Positions 50,749 through 60,229 are shown, counted from the stretch's first letter. The stretch: 64,000 bases of DNA from Myxococcales bacterium UBA5297 (GCA_002408385.1 DHSB01000099.1:34385-98384); one strand, 5' to 3'. The notes: a model not told the origin generated them from the sequence alone. Translations and numbers: made by a program.

Positions 50749-52913
50749 TCAAACGCTGGATCTTCGTGGCCGCCTTCACCGCGGCCCTCTTCCTCGTCGT
50801 CAAGTCCCGCTTCGTCCTCGACGACGACCCGGTCCGCTCCCTGCGCCAGCAGGACAGCCCCGCGGCCCGCGTCTTCGACCGCTACCACGAGCGCAGCGTC
50901 TTCGAAGGGCGCATCTTCGTCGACTTCTCCGGCATCGAAGGGCAGGACCGGCAGGAGCTCGAGGCGCTGCTGAAGGAGGCGCACTACGAGCCCGCCTCGA
51001 TGTTCACCCCGCCCGGGCCCGAGGCGATGGCCTCCTTCCTGCCCCTGCTGCCGGCCGAAGAGCTCGCGAAGGCGCTCTCCGACGAGGCGATCCAGGCGCG
51101 GGCCCAGGAGGCGCTCTCCTTCGCGATGCTGCCCGGCGGTGCCGGCTACCTCGCGCAGATGGAGAAGGATCCGTTCGGCCTCGGCGCGCGCTTTCTACAG
51201 GAAACGCTCGCGAAGCTCGGCTTCTCGGCCGGGGGCGGCGGCGCCGACATCCGGCCGTACAAGAGCCCGAGCCCGGTGGTCTACGACGAGGTCGGGCGCG
51301 TCTACGAGAAGCTGATCGGCCTCGGGGAGAAGGCGCGCTTCATCGGCGGCGACTTCTTCGCCTACGAGAACTACCTCGCGGCGCAGCGCGACGTCGTCGT
51401 CTGCTCGACCCTGTCGCTCGTCTTCAACCTGGCGCTGTTTCTCTACTTCACCCGGCGCCTCAAGCCGCTGCTGCTGCTCTTTGTCGGCTCGGTCGTCTCG
51501 TACCTGGCCGGCATCCTCGTCGTCGGGCTGTTCTACGAGCGCGTCTTCGCCCTCGTCCTCGCCTTCACCTCGACCTTCGTCGGCTTCAACAACGAGTACC
51601 TCGTCCACCTCTCGGCCTTGCCCCAGGGCAGCAAGGGCAAGTCGATGCTCGGCGTCTGGTCGGCGGTGGGCACGACGCTGCTCATCTTCATCGTGTTGCT
51701 GCTCGGCCAGTCGATCATCGTGCGGCAGATGGCGCTCGCCTCGCTGGGCGGGATGGCCGGCTTCCTCGTCGTCCTCTACGTCTTCCGGTCGTGGCTCAAC
51801 GAGGTGCGCTTTCGCACCTTCAGGTGGCCCAAGCTCTCCATCGGGCCGCGGGCGCTCGTCGCGGTCGCCGGCGCCATCGCTGTCCTGCTCGCCGTGCTGC
51901 CCTGGCCCTCGATCTCCACGAGCATCCACGAGTTCCGCGTCCAGTCGCCCGCGCTCGACGAGCAGACCGAGTACTTCACCGGCAAGCTCGGCGAGTCGAA
52001 CCTGAGCAACGTCGTCGCCGCCCGCGTCGAGGGCTCGGCGCTGCAGACCTTCGAGGCGCTCGCGCAGGCAGGACAGATCTCCACGGCCTCGCACCCGCTG
52101 CTCGCGTTCCGCTCCGAGCCGCAGCAGCAGGCGACCATCGAGCTGCTGCGGGCCCGCTACTTTGAGGCCATCGGCAAGCTGCGCGCCGCGCTGCAGGAGG
52201 CGGGGCTCGAGCTGAGGCTCGACGACCGGCTCGCCGCGAGCCTGCAGCCGCTGAGCGACTGGGACTACCTGACCCGGCTCAACGCCCTCGCCCCCGCCAA
52301 GTGGGCCGAGGAGGTCGACGGTCAGCGCTACCTCTTCGTGTCGGGCAAGGCCGGCGCGGCCCCGGTCGCCGGCGGGCAGCAGCCCGTCGAGATGAGCCCA
52401 CAGCACTACTTCGACGACCTGCTCACCGGCCTGAGCCGCGAGCTGGCGGTGCTCTTCGCCTTCGGCCTGGCGGCGATGTGCGCCTACCTCATCGCCCTGC
52501 ACCGCAAGCCGCTGCGCGTGCTCTATGTTTTCGTGCCGCTGATGCTCTCGGCGGCGGTCTTCCTCGTGGTCTCGGCGCTGACCGGCGGCAAGGTGAGCAT
52601 CATCCACTTCGTCGGCTTCTCGCTCGTCATCGCGCTGGCGACCGACTACGCCTCGGTGGCGATGTCGGTCGACCACCACGAGGTGGAGATGAGCAAGATC
52701 CTGCTGACCGCGTTGAGCACCTTGGGCACCTTCGGTGTGCTGATAGTCGCCGAGCACCCGGTGCTCAAGGACCTGGGCATCACCGTGACCATCGGGTGCG
52801 TCTTCGCTTCGCTCGTGGCCCTCTTCGTCAAGCTGCGGCCCGAGGGCGCAAAGCCTGCGGCCGCGACATCGGGAGGGGCGCAGGGCGGCGCGCCCGACGA
52901 GGAGGCGGCATGA
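50745..52913 (+). CDS. MMPL/RND-type exporter (aryl-polyene type)
   Basis: A 722-residue inner-membrane transporter. TM1 at residues 4-19, a periplasmic domain to about 205, TM2-TM6 with LVFNLALFLYFTRRLKPLLL and FTSTFVGFNNEYLVHLSALP, a second periplasmic domain at about 385-555, then five or six TM helices (ELAVLFAFGLAAMCAYLIAL to GCVFASLVALFVKL). The IALATDYASVAMSVDHHEVE loop is typical of MMPL exporters of aryl-polyene and xanthomonadin loci. It exports the lipid-linked pigment. It overlaps both neighbours by four bases (ATGA). Confidence 0.92.
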   Translation: MIKRWIFVAAFTAALFLVVKSRFVLDDDPVRSLRQQDSPAARVFDRYHERSVFEGRIFVDFSGIEGQDRQELEALLKEAHYEPASMFTPPGPEAMASFLPLLPAEELAKALSDEAIQARAQEALSFAMLPGGAGYLAQMEKDPFGLGARFLQETLAKLGFSAGGGGADIRPYKSPSPVVYDEVGRVYEKLIGLGEKARFIGGDFFAYENYLAAQRDVVVCSTLSLVFNLALFLYFTRRLKPLLLLFVGSVVSYLAGILVVGLFYERVFALVLAFTSTFVGFNNEYLVHLSALPQGSKGKSMLGVWSAVGTTLLIFIVLLLGQSIIVRQMALASLGGMAGFLVVLYVFRSWLNEVRFRTFRWPKLSIGPRALVAVAGAIAVLLAVLPWPSISTSIHEFRVQSPALDEQTEYFTGKLGESNLSNVVAARVEGSALQTFEALAQAGQISTASHPLLAFRSEPQQQATIELLRARYFEAIGKLRAALQEAGLELRLDDRLAASLQPLSDWDYLTRLNALAPAKWAEEVDGQRYLFVSGKAGAAPVAGGQQPVEMSPQHYFDDLLTGLSRELAVLFAFGLAAMCAYLIALHRKPLRVLYVFVPLMLSAAVFLVVSALTGGKVSIIHFVGFSLVIALATDYASVAMSVDHHEVEMSKILLTALSTLGTFGVLIVAEHPVLKDLGITVTIGCVFASLVALFVKLRPEGAKPAAATSGGAQGGAPDEEAA

Positions 52914-53434
52914 AGCCTCGGGTGACGCTGATTGCGGCGCTGGTCCTGATGCTGGGAGCGAGCGGTTGCGCGCTCTTCGGCGGCCGCTCCTGCCAGAGCG
53001 CCTACCGGTTCCCGGAGCGCTTCGACCTGATCCAGGTGATCACCGTCGAGCAGGGCGGCCAGCGGCACCAGTTCCTCGCCAGCGTGCGGCGCACCGGGGC
53101 CGACTTCGACCTCGTGTTGCTCGACCCAGTGATCCAGCGGCCGCTCGTCGAGGCGACCTACGCGGCCGGCGAGTGGAACGAGAAGTCGAGCCTTCCCAAG
53201 GAGGTCGACTTCAAGGCGCGCGACCTCTTCGACGCTATCCGCCAGCTCTTCGTCTCCCAGTGCTTCTCGGAGGCCGACGGCGGGCTCGAGTTTCGCAGCG
53301 ACAGGTTCCGGTTTTGGTTCGCCGAGCCGGCCCCTGGCGAATGCAGCCTGCCGGCGAGCATCGGGATGAAGCCGAGGATCGGCGACGCGGTCGCCGTCAG
53401 CGCCGAGACTCAGGACGTGGGCTGCGGCGAATAG
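52910..53434 (+). CDS. DUF3261 lipoprotein (aryl-polyene export)
   Basis: A 174-residue outer-membrane lipoprotein with signal MKPRVTLIAALVLMLGASGC and lipobox GASGC. DUF3261 features: YRFPERFDLIQVITVEQGGQ, RTGADFDLVLLDPVIQRPLV and LFDAIRQLFVSQCF. This family is a constant partner of the MMPL exporter in aryl-polyene clusters, probably receiving the product at the outer membrane. ATGA overlap with the exporter. It ends the plus-strand arm. Confidence 0.9.
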   Translation: MKPRVTLIAALVLMLGASGCALFGGRSCQSAYRFPERFDLIQVITVEQGGQRHQFLASVRRTGADFDLVLLDPVIQRPLVEATYAAGEWNEKSSLPKEVDFKARDLFDAIRQLFVSQCFSEADGGLEFRSDRFRFWFAEPAPGECSLPASIGMKPRIGDAVAVSAETQDVGCGE

Positions 53435-53853
53435 GAGCGGCTTCGCGGCGGTGTCGCTTCGTGGCAGCGCTGGCCTTCCCCGTACCCGGAAATCGTGTCG
53501 GCGGTCAGGGCCTGCGGCGTGGAGCGAGGGAAGCACCTCGCCGCTGGTGGCGCGCCTTCTGCCGCCGCATTGTTTCGCAGGGCGCGTTCAGTCTCGGCGA
53601 TGCGAGCGCCGCGGCGCCGAGCCCATCTCGGTTGCTGCCGCGAAGAGCCCCTCGATATCCAGCGCCGCGGCGGGGATCGCGGGACGCGGGTGGCAGACAG
53701 GCCGCCGGAAGGCGTGGCCGACGAGGGGAGGGCGGGCGGCGCGCGCGCCGATGACGAAGAGCCCCTTGCTCGCAGAGGAGCGCGGGGCCCGGGATTCTAG
53801 AGACGGGGTGGAATGGTGACCCTGGCCCGAATGGTCCGGGCGCTTGCCAAGTG
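53435..53853. other. Convergent intergenic region, nothing seen
   Basis: About 420 nt between two convergent genes. No supported ORF or known repeat; presumably it contains terminators, but no clear hairpin with T-tract was found. Confidence 0.4.
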
Positions 53854-54726
53854 CTAGCTCGGCTTCTCCTCGCCCTTCTCGTTGGCCGGAGGGACGGGGG
53901 TATTCGCCTGCTTCAGATCCTTGGTCCCAGCGTTCTTGCGCCGATGCACGCGCGAGCCGAGCGGCGGGACCCGCTCGTCGGCCTCTTTGGGCCACATCCA
54001 GACCGCGACCCTGCGCAGGGTCTGATGGCGTTGCGAGAGCAGGGTCCAGAGGCGGTCACGGTTCTCGGCGGCCTGGCGCCTGGCCTTCGACTTGGGCTTG
54101 ATGGCCGCCGAGGGCGCGACGGCCTCGCGCAAGAGGTTGCCGAGGGTCTGGGCTTCCTTGATCTGCTCCGGGGTGATGGGGTGCTTGCCCTCAAGCTGCT
54201 CGCCGTACTGGGTGAAGAGCGCCGCGGCGTCGATCAGGTCGTTGGCGGCGTTGACCTTGCCGCGCCCCTTGCGGAGCGCGTCGAGCTCCTCGCGCTTGAC
54301 CAAGCCCGACTCGACGAGGATGCCGATCTGGCCGAGCAGCAGCTTGCGGAGCTGGGCGGCGCGCTTTTCGGACGCTTCCAGGTTGTGCGGCTTCGGCGCG
54401 GGGAACACCATGCGGGCGGCGCGAGCGACGGTCTCGCCGAGGCGCGGCAGGTCGAGCAGCTCGGCGATGTCTACTTCGGGAAGCTCCCGGCGGATGCGGT
54501 CGAGGATCTCGGGCTCGGAGATCGAATTGACGCCGATGCGCACGTTCACCGCCATCACGTCGGTGTTGGAGCGGCAGATGCGCACCTCCGAGGCGGGGAT
54601 GGCGGCAGCGTACGGCAGGTAGTCGTCGAACTCGGCCCTGAAATCGATGGTCGGCTTTCCCCCGGGTTCGGTGGCGACATCGGCGGGCGAATCGATGGGA
54701 TTGGAAGGGTCGTTCTGTCCAGGCAT
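53854..54726 (-). CDS. Helical hypothetical protein, relative of 24098-24913
   Basis: A 290-residue soluble protein; AAGGAGA precedes ATG 54726. A disordered acidic N-terminus (MPGQNDPSNPIDSPADVATE) is followed by a long helical region. The second half (GRGKVNAANDLIDAAALFTQ, KEAQTLGNLLREAV, NRDRLWTLLSQRHQTLRRVA) shares spacing and key residues (DL..AA.F, WTLL, R) with the protein at 24098-24913. A basic tail ends the protein. No function known. It sits between the two arms of the pigment locus but need not belong to it. Confidence 0.7.
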   Translation of the reverse strand: MPGQNDPSNPIDSPADVATEPGGKPTIDFRAEFDDYLPYAAAIPASEVRICRSNTDVMAVNVRIGVNSISEPEILDRIRRELPEVDIAELLDLPRLGETVARAARMVFPAPKPHNLEASEKRAAQLRKLLLGQIGILVESGLVKREELDALRKGRGKVNAANDLIDAAALFTQYGEQLEGKHPITPEQIKEAQTLGNLLREAVAPSAAIKPKSKARRQAAENRDRLWTLLSQRHQTLRRVAVWMWPKEADERVPPLGSRVHRRKNAGTKDLKQANTPVPPANEKGEEKPS

Positions 54727-55577
54727 CGCGAGTGTCTCCTTGCCCCCCGGAACGCGAGACGCGGTCCGCAGCAGGACGCCAAGAGTTGCTGGGGAAGCGT
54801 GCGTTCGGCCAACTCCGAATGCCCGCTTGCTCAGAATGGCGGCAGAAAAGCACAACTCGACGGCAGTTGTAAAGCTGTGATAGTTGCTGCAACGCGGACT
54901 GTTTGCTGGTCGACACAAAACCGGCGTTGGGGGACGCAGAAAGGCGTCCCCACGTCGACCTGTGGACATTCGAAGGCGAGGGGAGAGCCCCGTTGTGCGC
55001 TCGCCAGACGCGCGAGGCCGCGGCGCGAAACGAGGTCTTCGCGCGGCGATGCGCGATGCGATGCGGCTCGGAAGATGAGAGCTGCGCTCGCGCGAGCAGT
55101 GATCGCTCGAAAGCTCGAGGTCTTCGGTTTCGCTTCGCGCGAGGCCAAATCGTGAGTGGGGGCCTTGCTATCGGCAAAGAAGCGCGTCGGCCGCAGGACA
55201 ACGCGCCTCGGTTTTCCGAGGAATCGGTGCGCTTGGGAACAAAAAGTCTTCCGACGGGAAGAATCCTTCGTTTTCGGAAGAGGGGAACCTTGTTGCGGTA
55301 CCGGAGGCCAGCCTTCGTGGGGGCGGCCAACGTCTCGGGGTACCGGATCCAAAGATTTGTCGCGAATCTCCTCCGGCGCAGCTCGAGCTTGCTTGAATTG
55401 GTAAGGAGCGTAGGCCGAGCCTGCGAGGCCGAAGTCGAAGGGGCCCTTCGACTCCGCTCTCGCCGCTCCCGCCGCTCGTCGTGCGACGCTCGAAGATTCG
55501 TAGGCCGGACAAGGCGGCGGAGGCCGGCGTTGAGGTCGCGCCTTTGAGCGTCGGGCCGGTCGCCGGGGGGCGAGGTG
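54727..55577. other. Long intergenic region with hairpins and repeat
   Basis: About 850 nt. Near 54840-54900 is an AT-richer patch, probably the promoter of the gene starting at 54726. At 55206-55221 (CCTCGG-TTTT-CCGAGG) and 55248-55261 (CTTCC-GACG-GGAAG) are two hairpins, followed by CTTC/GAAG at 55266-55280. From about 55363 a MITE-like element begins. No gene supported. Confidence 0.55.
55363..55500. repeat. MITE-like element copy 6 (inverted, diverged)
   Basis: Left end TTGTCGCGAATCTCCTCCGG, core GAAGTCGAAGGGGCCCTTCG then CTCTCGCCGCTCCCGCCGCTCG, and a poor right end near CGAAGATTCGTAGG. Orientation as at 30.7 kb. Confidence 0.6.
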
Positions 55578-57092
55578 CTATGCGGAGCTGGCGACCAGCG
55601 GCCGCGCCTCGGGCGCGGCGTCCCCGGACTCCGAGAGCACCGACTCGAGCTCGCCGTGCGCGCACGCCATCCGGTCGACGCCGGTAAGCAGGGTCGCCGA
55701 GGCCGCATCGATCTCGGAGGCGCCGTGGTCCAGGTCGGTGAGCGCGGCCGAGACCTCGGAGACCGCCCGCGCCTGGTCGGCGGCAGCGGTGGCGATCGCC
55801 TCGACCTTGACGGCGGTCTGCTCGAAGGCCTCGACTATCCGCCCGTTGAGCGAGCTGGCCTCGGTGAGCTCGGCGAGCGAGTCGGACAGGTTCGCCGTGG
55901 CCCGCTCTGCGAGGGAGTTGATCGCCGCGACCTGATCGCGGATGTCGCCGAGCACAAGGCGGCTGCCCGACAGGTCGGCGCCCGTCTCCTCGACGAGCCG
56001 CTGGACCTCGTGCGCGACCACGGCGAATCCCGAGCCCCGGTCGCCCGCCTTGGCGGCCTCGAGCGAGGCGTTGATGGCCAGGTAGCGCAGCCGGTCGGAG
56101 ATGTCGCGCAGGGCGCGGTTGATGGCCTCGGTCCTGTCGAGCGAGTCGGAGAGCAGGCCGAGCCGCGCGCCAACCCCGTCGACCCGCTCGAGCGCCTCCT
56201 GGAACTGGGCGCGCACGCTGGCGAGCTTCTCGTTGCCCGACCGGGCGTCTTCGCCAGTGCGCGCGGTCGTCTCGCGCGCCTCTCCGGCGTGAGTCGCCGT
56301 CTCGCGCACGCTCTCGACCAGCTCGGCGGTGGCCGCGCCTATCTGTCGCGAGACCGTGGCCTGGGTGTTGGCGCGTTCGGCCAAGCGGTGCGCGGTCTCT
56401 CGGATAGGGACGAGCACGGCCTGAACCACCGGCTGCACCTCGGCTACCGAGTCGAGCACGCCGCGCGCCTGTGCCTCTGAGCGCCGCAGCCCTGTGAGCA
56501 GCGCTCCCATGTGCCCGAGCAGCACGTTGACCGCGAGCGCCACGAACACGAAGAGCGAGCAGCGCAGCAGCTCCATGAGCAGGCGCACCTGCCCGACCTC
56601 AATCGCCGCCTCGACCGCCATCGTCGGCGCGACCCCGAAGAAGGCGATGCCGATGCAGATCAACAGCGCGTTGACCAGCGCTGCCGCCACGCCCGCCGCG
56701 AGGGTGAGCCTGCGGTCGGCGTAGAAGGCGCTCAGGACGACCAGCAGGAAGAAGGCATCGAAGGACATGCTGTCCTTGAGGACGCCTCCGTAGCCGAGCC
56801 GCCCGAAGAGCATGCTCAGCTTGAACAGGGAGAGGAAGAAGAGCGGCAGGAAGGTGCCGGGGTAGCGCAGCCAGGGAAGGAGCCTGCCTCGCCGGGTCTG
56901 AACGGTGACCGCGGCGCCGTAGGCGATCATCACGCCGGCGCTGAGCAGGCCGGCCGCGATCGTCGGGGCCGCCATCACCTTGAGCGCGGGCACCACGCTC
57001 AACACGCAGAACGCGCCGAGCCCGAAGGCGACGAGCGCGTTGTAGCGCTGGGCGGTGCGGTCGAACGGCGTGGTTTGGGAGGAGGCGGCCAT
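55578..57092 (-). CDS. Methyl-accepting chemotaxis-type sensor
   Basis: A 504-residue protein. Residues 20-205 form about six TM helices (ALVAFGLGAFCVLSVVPALK, DAFFLLVVLSAF, LAAGVAAALVNALLICIGIA). Residues 210-490 are a coiled-coil MCP signalling domain with hairpin tip ISDRLRYLAINASLEAAKAG, then DRGSGFAVVAHEVQRLVEE. The tip departs from the usual E. coli form, and there is no periplasmic ligand domain or C-terminal receptor pentapeptide. It would signal to a CheA of an Alternative or Frz-like pathway in response to a membrane-sensed cue. No che genes are adjacent. Confidence 0.88.
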   Translation of the reverse strand: MAASSQTTPFDRTAQRYNALVAFGLGAFCVLSVVPALKVMAAPTIAAGLLSAGVMIAYGAAVTVQTRRGRLLPWLRYPGTFLPLFFLSLFKLSMLFGRLGYGGVLKDSMSFDAFFLLVVLSAFYADRRLTLAAGVAAALVNALLICIGIAFFGVAPTMAVEAAIEVGQVRLLMELLRCSLFVFVALAVNVLLGHMGALLTGLRRSEAQARGVLDSVAEVQPVVQAVLVPIRETAHRLAERANTQATVSRQIGAATAELVESVRETATHAGEARETTARTGEDARSGNEKLASVRAQFQEALERVDGVGARLGLLSDSLDRTEAINRALRDISDRLRYLAINASLEAAKAGDRGSGFAVVAHEVQRLVEETGADLSGSRLVLGDIRDQVAAINSLAERATANLSDSLAELTEASSLNGRIVEAFEQTAVKVEAIATAAADQARAVSEVSAALTDLDHGASEIDAASATLLTGVDRMACAHGELESVLSESGDAAPEARPLVASSA

Positions 57093-57232
57093 GGACGGCG
57101 CCTATACTAACCGTACCAGCGTGCCGTCGCCTACTACTGCCACCTGCACGAGAGTTTGCAAAGCGGCCCGCTGAGGAGACGTCGAGCCATCGCGCCCGGG
57201 ACCTGAGCCATCGGTCGCGGGGTTTCTCCCGG

Positions 57233-57252
57233 CGGCCGGCACGGAGGCCGGC
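57233..57252. repeat. Short hairpin repeat
   Basis: GGCCGGCACGGAGGCCGGCC, an inverted, slightly changed relative of the hairpin at 32141-32160 and 35741-35760, in the 277-nt gap after the thioesterase stop. Confidence 0.6.
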
Positions 57253-57369
57253 CCTCGGGAAAGGGCCCCCGGCCTCGCGAGCGTGGCGGTTCGCCTCCGG
57301 GATGCTCTGGGGCGCTCTGGGTCGATTGATTCCAAAGGCAGCGCAACAGCTCTCGCGCTCCCAAGGTCT

Positions 57370-57792
57370 CTACTGGGGCGCGAGCCGCGGCAACCGTTCG
57401 AGGATAGGTCCGGGCGTCGCCAGGCACATGCGGCCTTGCAAGTCGGTGGCGACGAGCATGGTGCGCGCCTTCGCGCAGCGCCGGTTCTCGGTCAAATCGA
57501 AGAGCTCGTACTCGATATCGAGGCACTGCTCGACCTCGACAAACCAGGCGGTGACGCGAAAGCGGCTGCCGTAGGTGAGCGGGCGCAGATGCCGGCACCT
57601 GCTCTCGCCGACCATGAACTGATAGCCGAGCGCGACGACCTGCTCGAGGTCGAGGCCGCGCGCCCGCAGCAGGGCGCAGCGGGCGATCTCCAAGTACTTC
57701 AGATAGTGGCCGTGCCAGACGACGCGCTGCGAGTCGACGTCGTGGAAGGGGACCTCGAGCTCGACGCAGAACGCGTGGTCCGGAGGGCTCAC
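57370..57792 (-). CDS. 4HBT-type acyl thioesterase (aryl-polyene locus)
   Basis: A 140-residue hotdog thioesterase. FHDVDSQRVVWHGHYLKYLE holds the catalytic Asp and the WHxxYxK/E signature of the 4-hydroxybenzoyl-CoA thioesterase family; RFRVTAWFVEVEQCLDIEYE follows. GTG 57792 overlaps the ammonia-lyase stop (GTGA). In aryl-polyene clusters a thioesterase of this type is a standard member and probably edits or releases ACP-bound intermediates. Confidence 0.9.
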   Translation of the reverse strand: MSPPDHAFCVELEVPFHDVDSQRVVWHGHYLKYLEIARCALLRARGLDLEQVVALGYQFMVGESRCRHLRPLTYGSRFRVTAWFVEVEQCLDIEYELFDLTENRRCAKARTMLVATDLQGRMCLATPGPILERLPRLAPQ

Positions 57793-59333
57793 GGCTCGCC
57801 GGCCTCGCCGACGCCGAGCGCGCCCGCGTTCCAGGCCTCGAGCACCTTGACGATGTCGAGGTCCAGGCGCCGGTCGGAGAGCAGCAGCGGGCTGACCTCG
57901 CGGACCGCGGCGTGGATCTGTCGGGTGCGCGGCCGGCAGGTCTCGGGGCCGCGGATGTCGATCGCCTGGCAGCAGGCCATCAGGGTGATGATGGCGACCC
58001 GCTCGGTCAGCTCGAGCACGCGCACCGCGTCGCGGGCGGCGATGGTGCCCATCGAGACCTTGTCTTGGTTGTGGCACTCGGTCGAGCGGCTGAAGACGCT
58101 GGCGGGCATCGTCAGCTTGAGCGCCTCGGCGGTCAGGGCCGAGGCGGTGATCTGCATCGCCTTGTAGCCCTGGTGCACCGCGAACTCCGGGCCCTTCACC
58201 GCGACCAGGTTGGCCGGCAGGCCGTTGCTGAAGCACTCGTTACACAGCAGCGCGAGCTGCCGGTCGTGCAGATCGGCCAGGTTGGCGACCGCGTTCTTCA
58301 GCCCGTCCATCGCGAAGCAGACGTGGCCGCCATAGAAGTTGCCGCTGTGGAGGATGTCGCCGGTCTCGGGGTCGATGATCGGGTTGTCGTTGACGCTGTT
58401 GATCTCGATCTCGAGCGTCTTGCGGGCCGCCGGCAGCGCGTCGACGAGCACGCCGATGACGTGGGGCGCGCAGCGGATCGAGTAGCGGTCCTGCACGCGC
58501 ACCGCCTGCGGAGTCTGGCCGGGGACGAAGTCGAGCCCCTCGGCTATCCAGCGGGCGACCATCCGCTGACCGGGGTGGGGCTTGAGGGCGAAGATGCGGT
58601 CGTCGAAGTGCGCCGGCTCGCCGCGCATCGCGTCGCTGGCGAGCGCGGTGATCGCCGCGCTCAGGCGAGCCAGGCGCTTGGCCTTGTCGAAGACGAAGCA
58701 GCCGAGCGCGGTCATCACGCTGGTGCCGTTCATCAGCGCCAAGCTCTCCTTGGGGCCCAGGGCGAGCGGCTCGAGCCCGGCCTTCGCGAGCGCTTGGGCG
58801 GCCGTCATCGGCTCGCCGCGGAAGAAGACCTCGCGCTCGCCGATGATCGCCGCGGCCAGGTAGGAGAGCGGCGTCAGGTCGCCGCTGGCGCCCACCGAGC
58901 CTTCCTCGGGGATTTGCGGGGCGATGCCCAGGTTGATGAAGTCGCACAGCCGCTGCAGCAGCACCCGGCGCGCGCCCGAGTAGCCGCGCCCGAGGGCGGC
59001 CAGGCGCACCGCGGTAATCGCCGTCGCCTGCAGGGGCGCGAAGATGCGCCCGGTGCCGCAGCCGTGGTAGCGCAGCAGGTTGTGCGGCATCTGCAGCGCG
59101 AGCTCGGGCGAGACCTTGTTGGTACACGAGTCGCCAAACCCGGTGCTCACCCCGTAGATGGTGAAGCCCGCGCTCAGCTTCTTGTTGAGCACCTCGTTGC
59201 TCTGCTCGATGCGCGCGAGCAACTCGGGCGAGCTGTCGAGCGCGGCGCGGGCCCGGCCGTGCGCGAGGGCGAGCACGTCCTCGATCTTGAGGGGAACGGT
59301 TCCAACGCGGATCACCGGCAGTTTCTCGCTCAT
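57789..59333 (-). CDS. Histidine/aromatic ammonia-lyase (MIO enzyme)
   Basis: A 514-residue MIO-dependent lyase: the self-forming prosthetic group comes from A149-S150-G151 (SVGASGDLTPLSYLAAA), with catalytic Y60 in YGVSTGFGDSC. The substrate-selecting pair is Y89-H90 (LLRYHGCGTG), neither the Ser-His of housekeeping HutH nor the His-Leu of the Rhodobacter tyrosine lyase. Its position with ACP, AMP-ligase and COG4648 genes indicates it makes an aromatic starter (a cinnamate or coumarate type) for the pigment rather than degrading histidine. The start codon shares one base with the preceding stop. Confidence 0.92.
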   Translation of the reverse strand: MSEKLPVIRVGTVPLKIEDVLALAHGRARAALDSSPELLARIEQSNEVLNKKLSAGFTIYGVSTGFGDSCTNKVSPELALQMPHNLLRYHGCGTGRIFAPLQATAITAVRLAALGRGYSGARRVLLQRLCDFINLGIAPQIPEEGSVGASGDLTPLSYLAAAIIGEREVFFRGEPMTAAQALAKAGLEPLALGPKESLALMNGTSVMTALGCFVFDKAKRLARLSAAITALASDAMRGEPAHFDDRIFALKPHPGQRMVARWIAEGLDFVPGQTPQAVRVQDRYSIRCAPHVIGVLVDALPAARKTLEIEINSVNDNPIIDPETGDILHSGNFYGGHVCFAMDGLKNAVANLADLHDRQLALLCNECFSNGLPANLVAVKGPEFAVHQGYKAMQITASALTAEALKLTMPASVFSRSTECHNQDKVSMGTIAARDAVRVLELTERVAIITLMACCQAIDIRGPETCRPRTRQIHAAVREVSPLLLSDRRLDLDIVKVLEAWNAGALGVGEAGEP

Positions 59334-60229
59334 CAGTTTGCGCTCCAGAAATCGTAGAAATTGAACCAGTTGTTCGGCGCGAGTCGGCAGTAGTGCTCCA
59401 GTCGGCGCGCGTAGCTCTGCACCTGTTCGGTCAAGGCCTGGGCGCGCGTGGCGCGCGGCAGGACTATCCGCTCGGCGAACGGCTCACAGTAGAGGTCATA
59501 GCGGTTGGGCTCCGAGTAGATGCCGAAGGCGAGGTAGACCGGGCAGCCGAGCACCGCGGCGAGCAGGTACGGGCCGGTCGGGAAGGGGGCGGGTTGGCCG
59601 AGGAAGTCGGCCGCCAGCCTCTTGCCGTCCGGGCCGACGCGATCGCCCATCGTGGCGACGAGCTCGCCGGCCTCGATGCGCTCCTGCACCTTGAAGACGA
59701 AGTCGACCTCGCTGCTGATGTCGATGAGCCGCGCGTTGACGCCCGGGCCCGCCTTGCGCAGCGCCTCGTTGAGCATCCGCGCGTTGCTGAAGTTGCCGAG
59801 GATGTTGATGGCGAACTGCCGCTCGCTCGACAGCGCGTGGGCGGCCTCGAAGCTGCCGTGGTGGGCGAGCACGAGCAGCGCTCCCCTCTTCTGGTCGCGC
59901 AGCCTCTTGAGGTGCTCCTCGCCGTGGAACTCGATGTGGAAAGGCTGGGACTTGCCGGCGGCGAAGAAGAGCCGGTCGAGAGTCACTCTGGCGAAGGCGA
60001 GCACGTGCCGGTAGACGCCGGCGAACCCGGCCGGCTTGCCGTGCAGGCGCTGGAAGTAGAGCGCGGAGGCCCGGCGGACGTTGCCGTGGAAGAGGGCGTA
60101 GTAGAGCGCGAGCAGGCACAAAAACAGGCGCGCCGCGCCGCGGCCAAAGGCGGTGGCCAGCCAGACCACGAAGCGAATCCCCCAGACGCCACCCTTCTCG
60201 GCGACGTGCATCCACGACCCGCCGCTCAT
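59333..60229 (-). CDS. LpxL/HtrB-like acyltransferase (aryl-polyene locus)
   Basis: A 298-residue membrane-associated acyltransferase. N-terminal hydrophobic helix (GIRFVVWLATAFGRGAARLF), catalytic HHGSFE (H-x4-E) in LVLAHHGSFEAAHAL, then VATMGDRVGPDGKRLAADFLG and FPTGPYLLAAVLGCPVYLAF, as in lauroyl-acyltransferase-like enzymes. In aryl-polyene loci it likely acylates the pigment's lipid anchor. In E. coli the glycosyltransferase and acyltransferase functions are in one protein; here they are separate genes joined by ATGA overlap. Confidence 0.9.
   Translation of the reverse strand: MSGGSWMHVAEKGGVWGIRFVVWLATAFGRGAARLFLCLLALYYALFHGNVRRASALYFQRLHGKPAGFAGVYRHVLAFARVTLDRLFFAAGKSQPFHIEFHGEEHLKRLRDQKRGALLVLAHHGSFEAAHALSSERQFAINILGNFSNARMLNEALRKAGPGVNARLIDISSEVDFVFKVQERIEAGELVATMGDRVGPDGKRLAADFLGQPAPFPTGPYLLAAVLGCPVYLAFGIYSEPNRYDLYCEPFAERIVLPRATRAQALTEQVQSYARRLEHYCRLAPNNWFNFYDFWSAN

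Noticed and set aside
57789-59333. Histidine-degrading HutH
   Set aside because: No hut genes nearby, the selectivity residues differ and the gene is embedded in the pigment operon.
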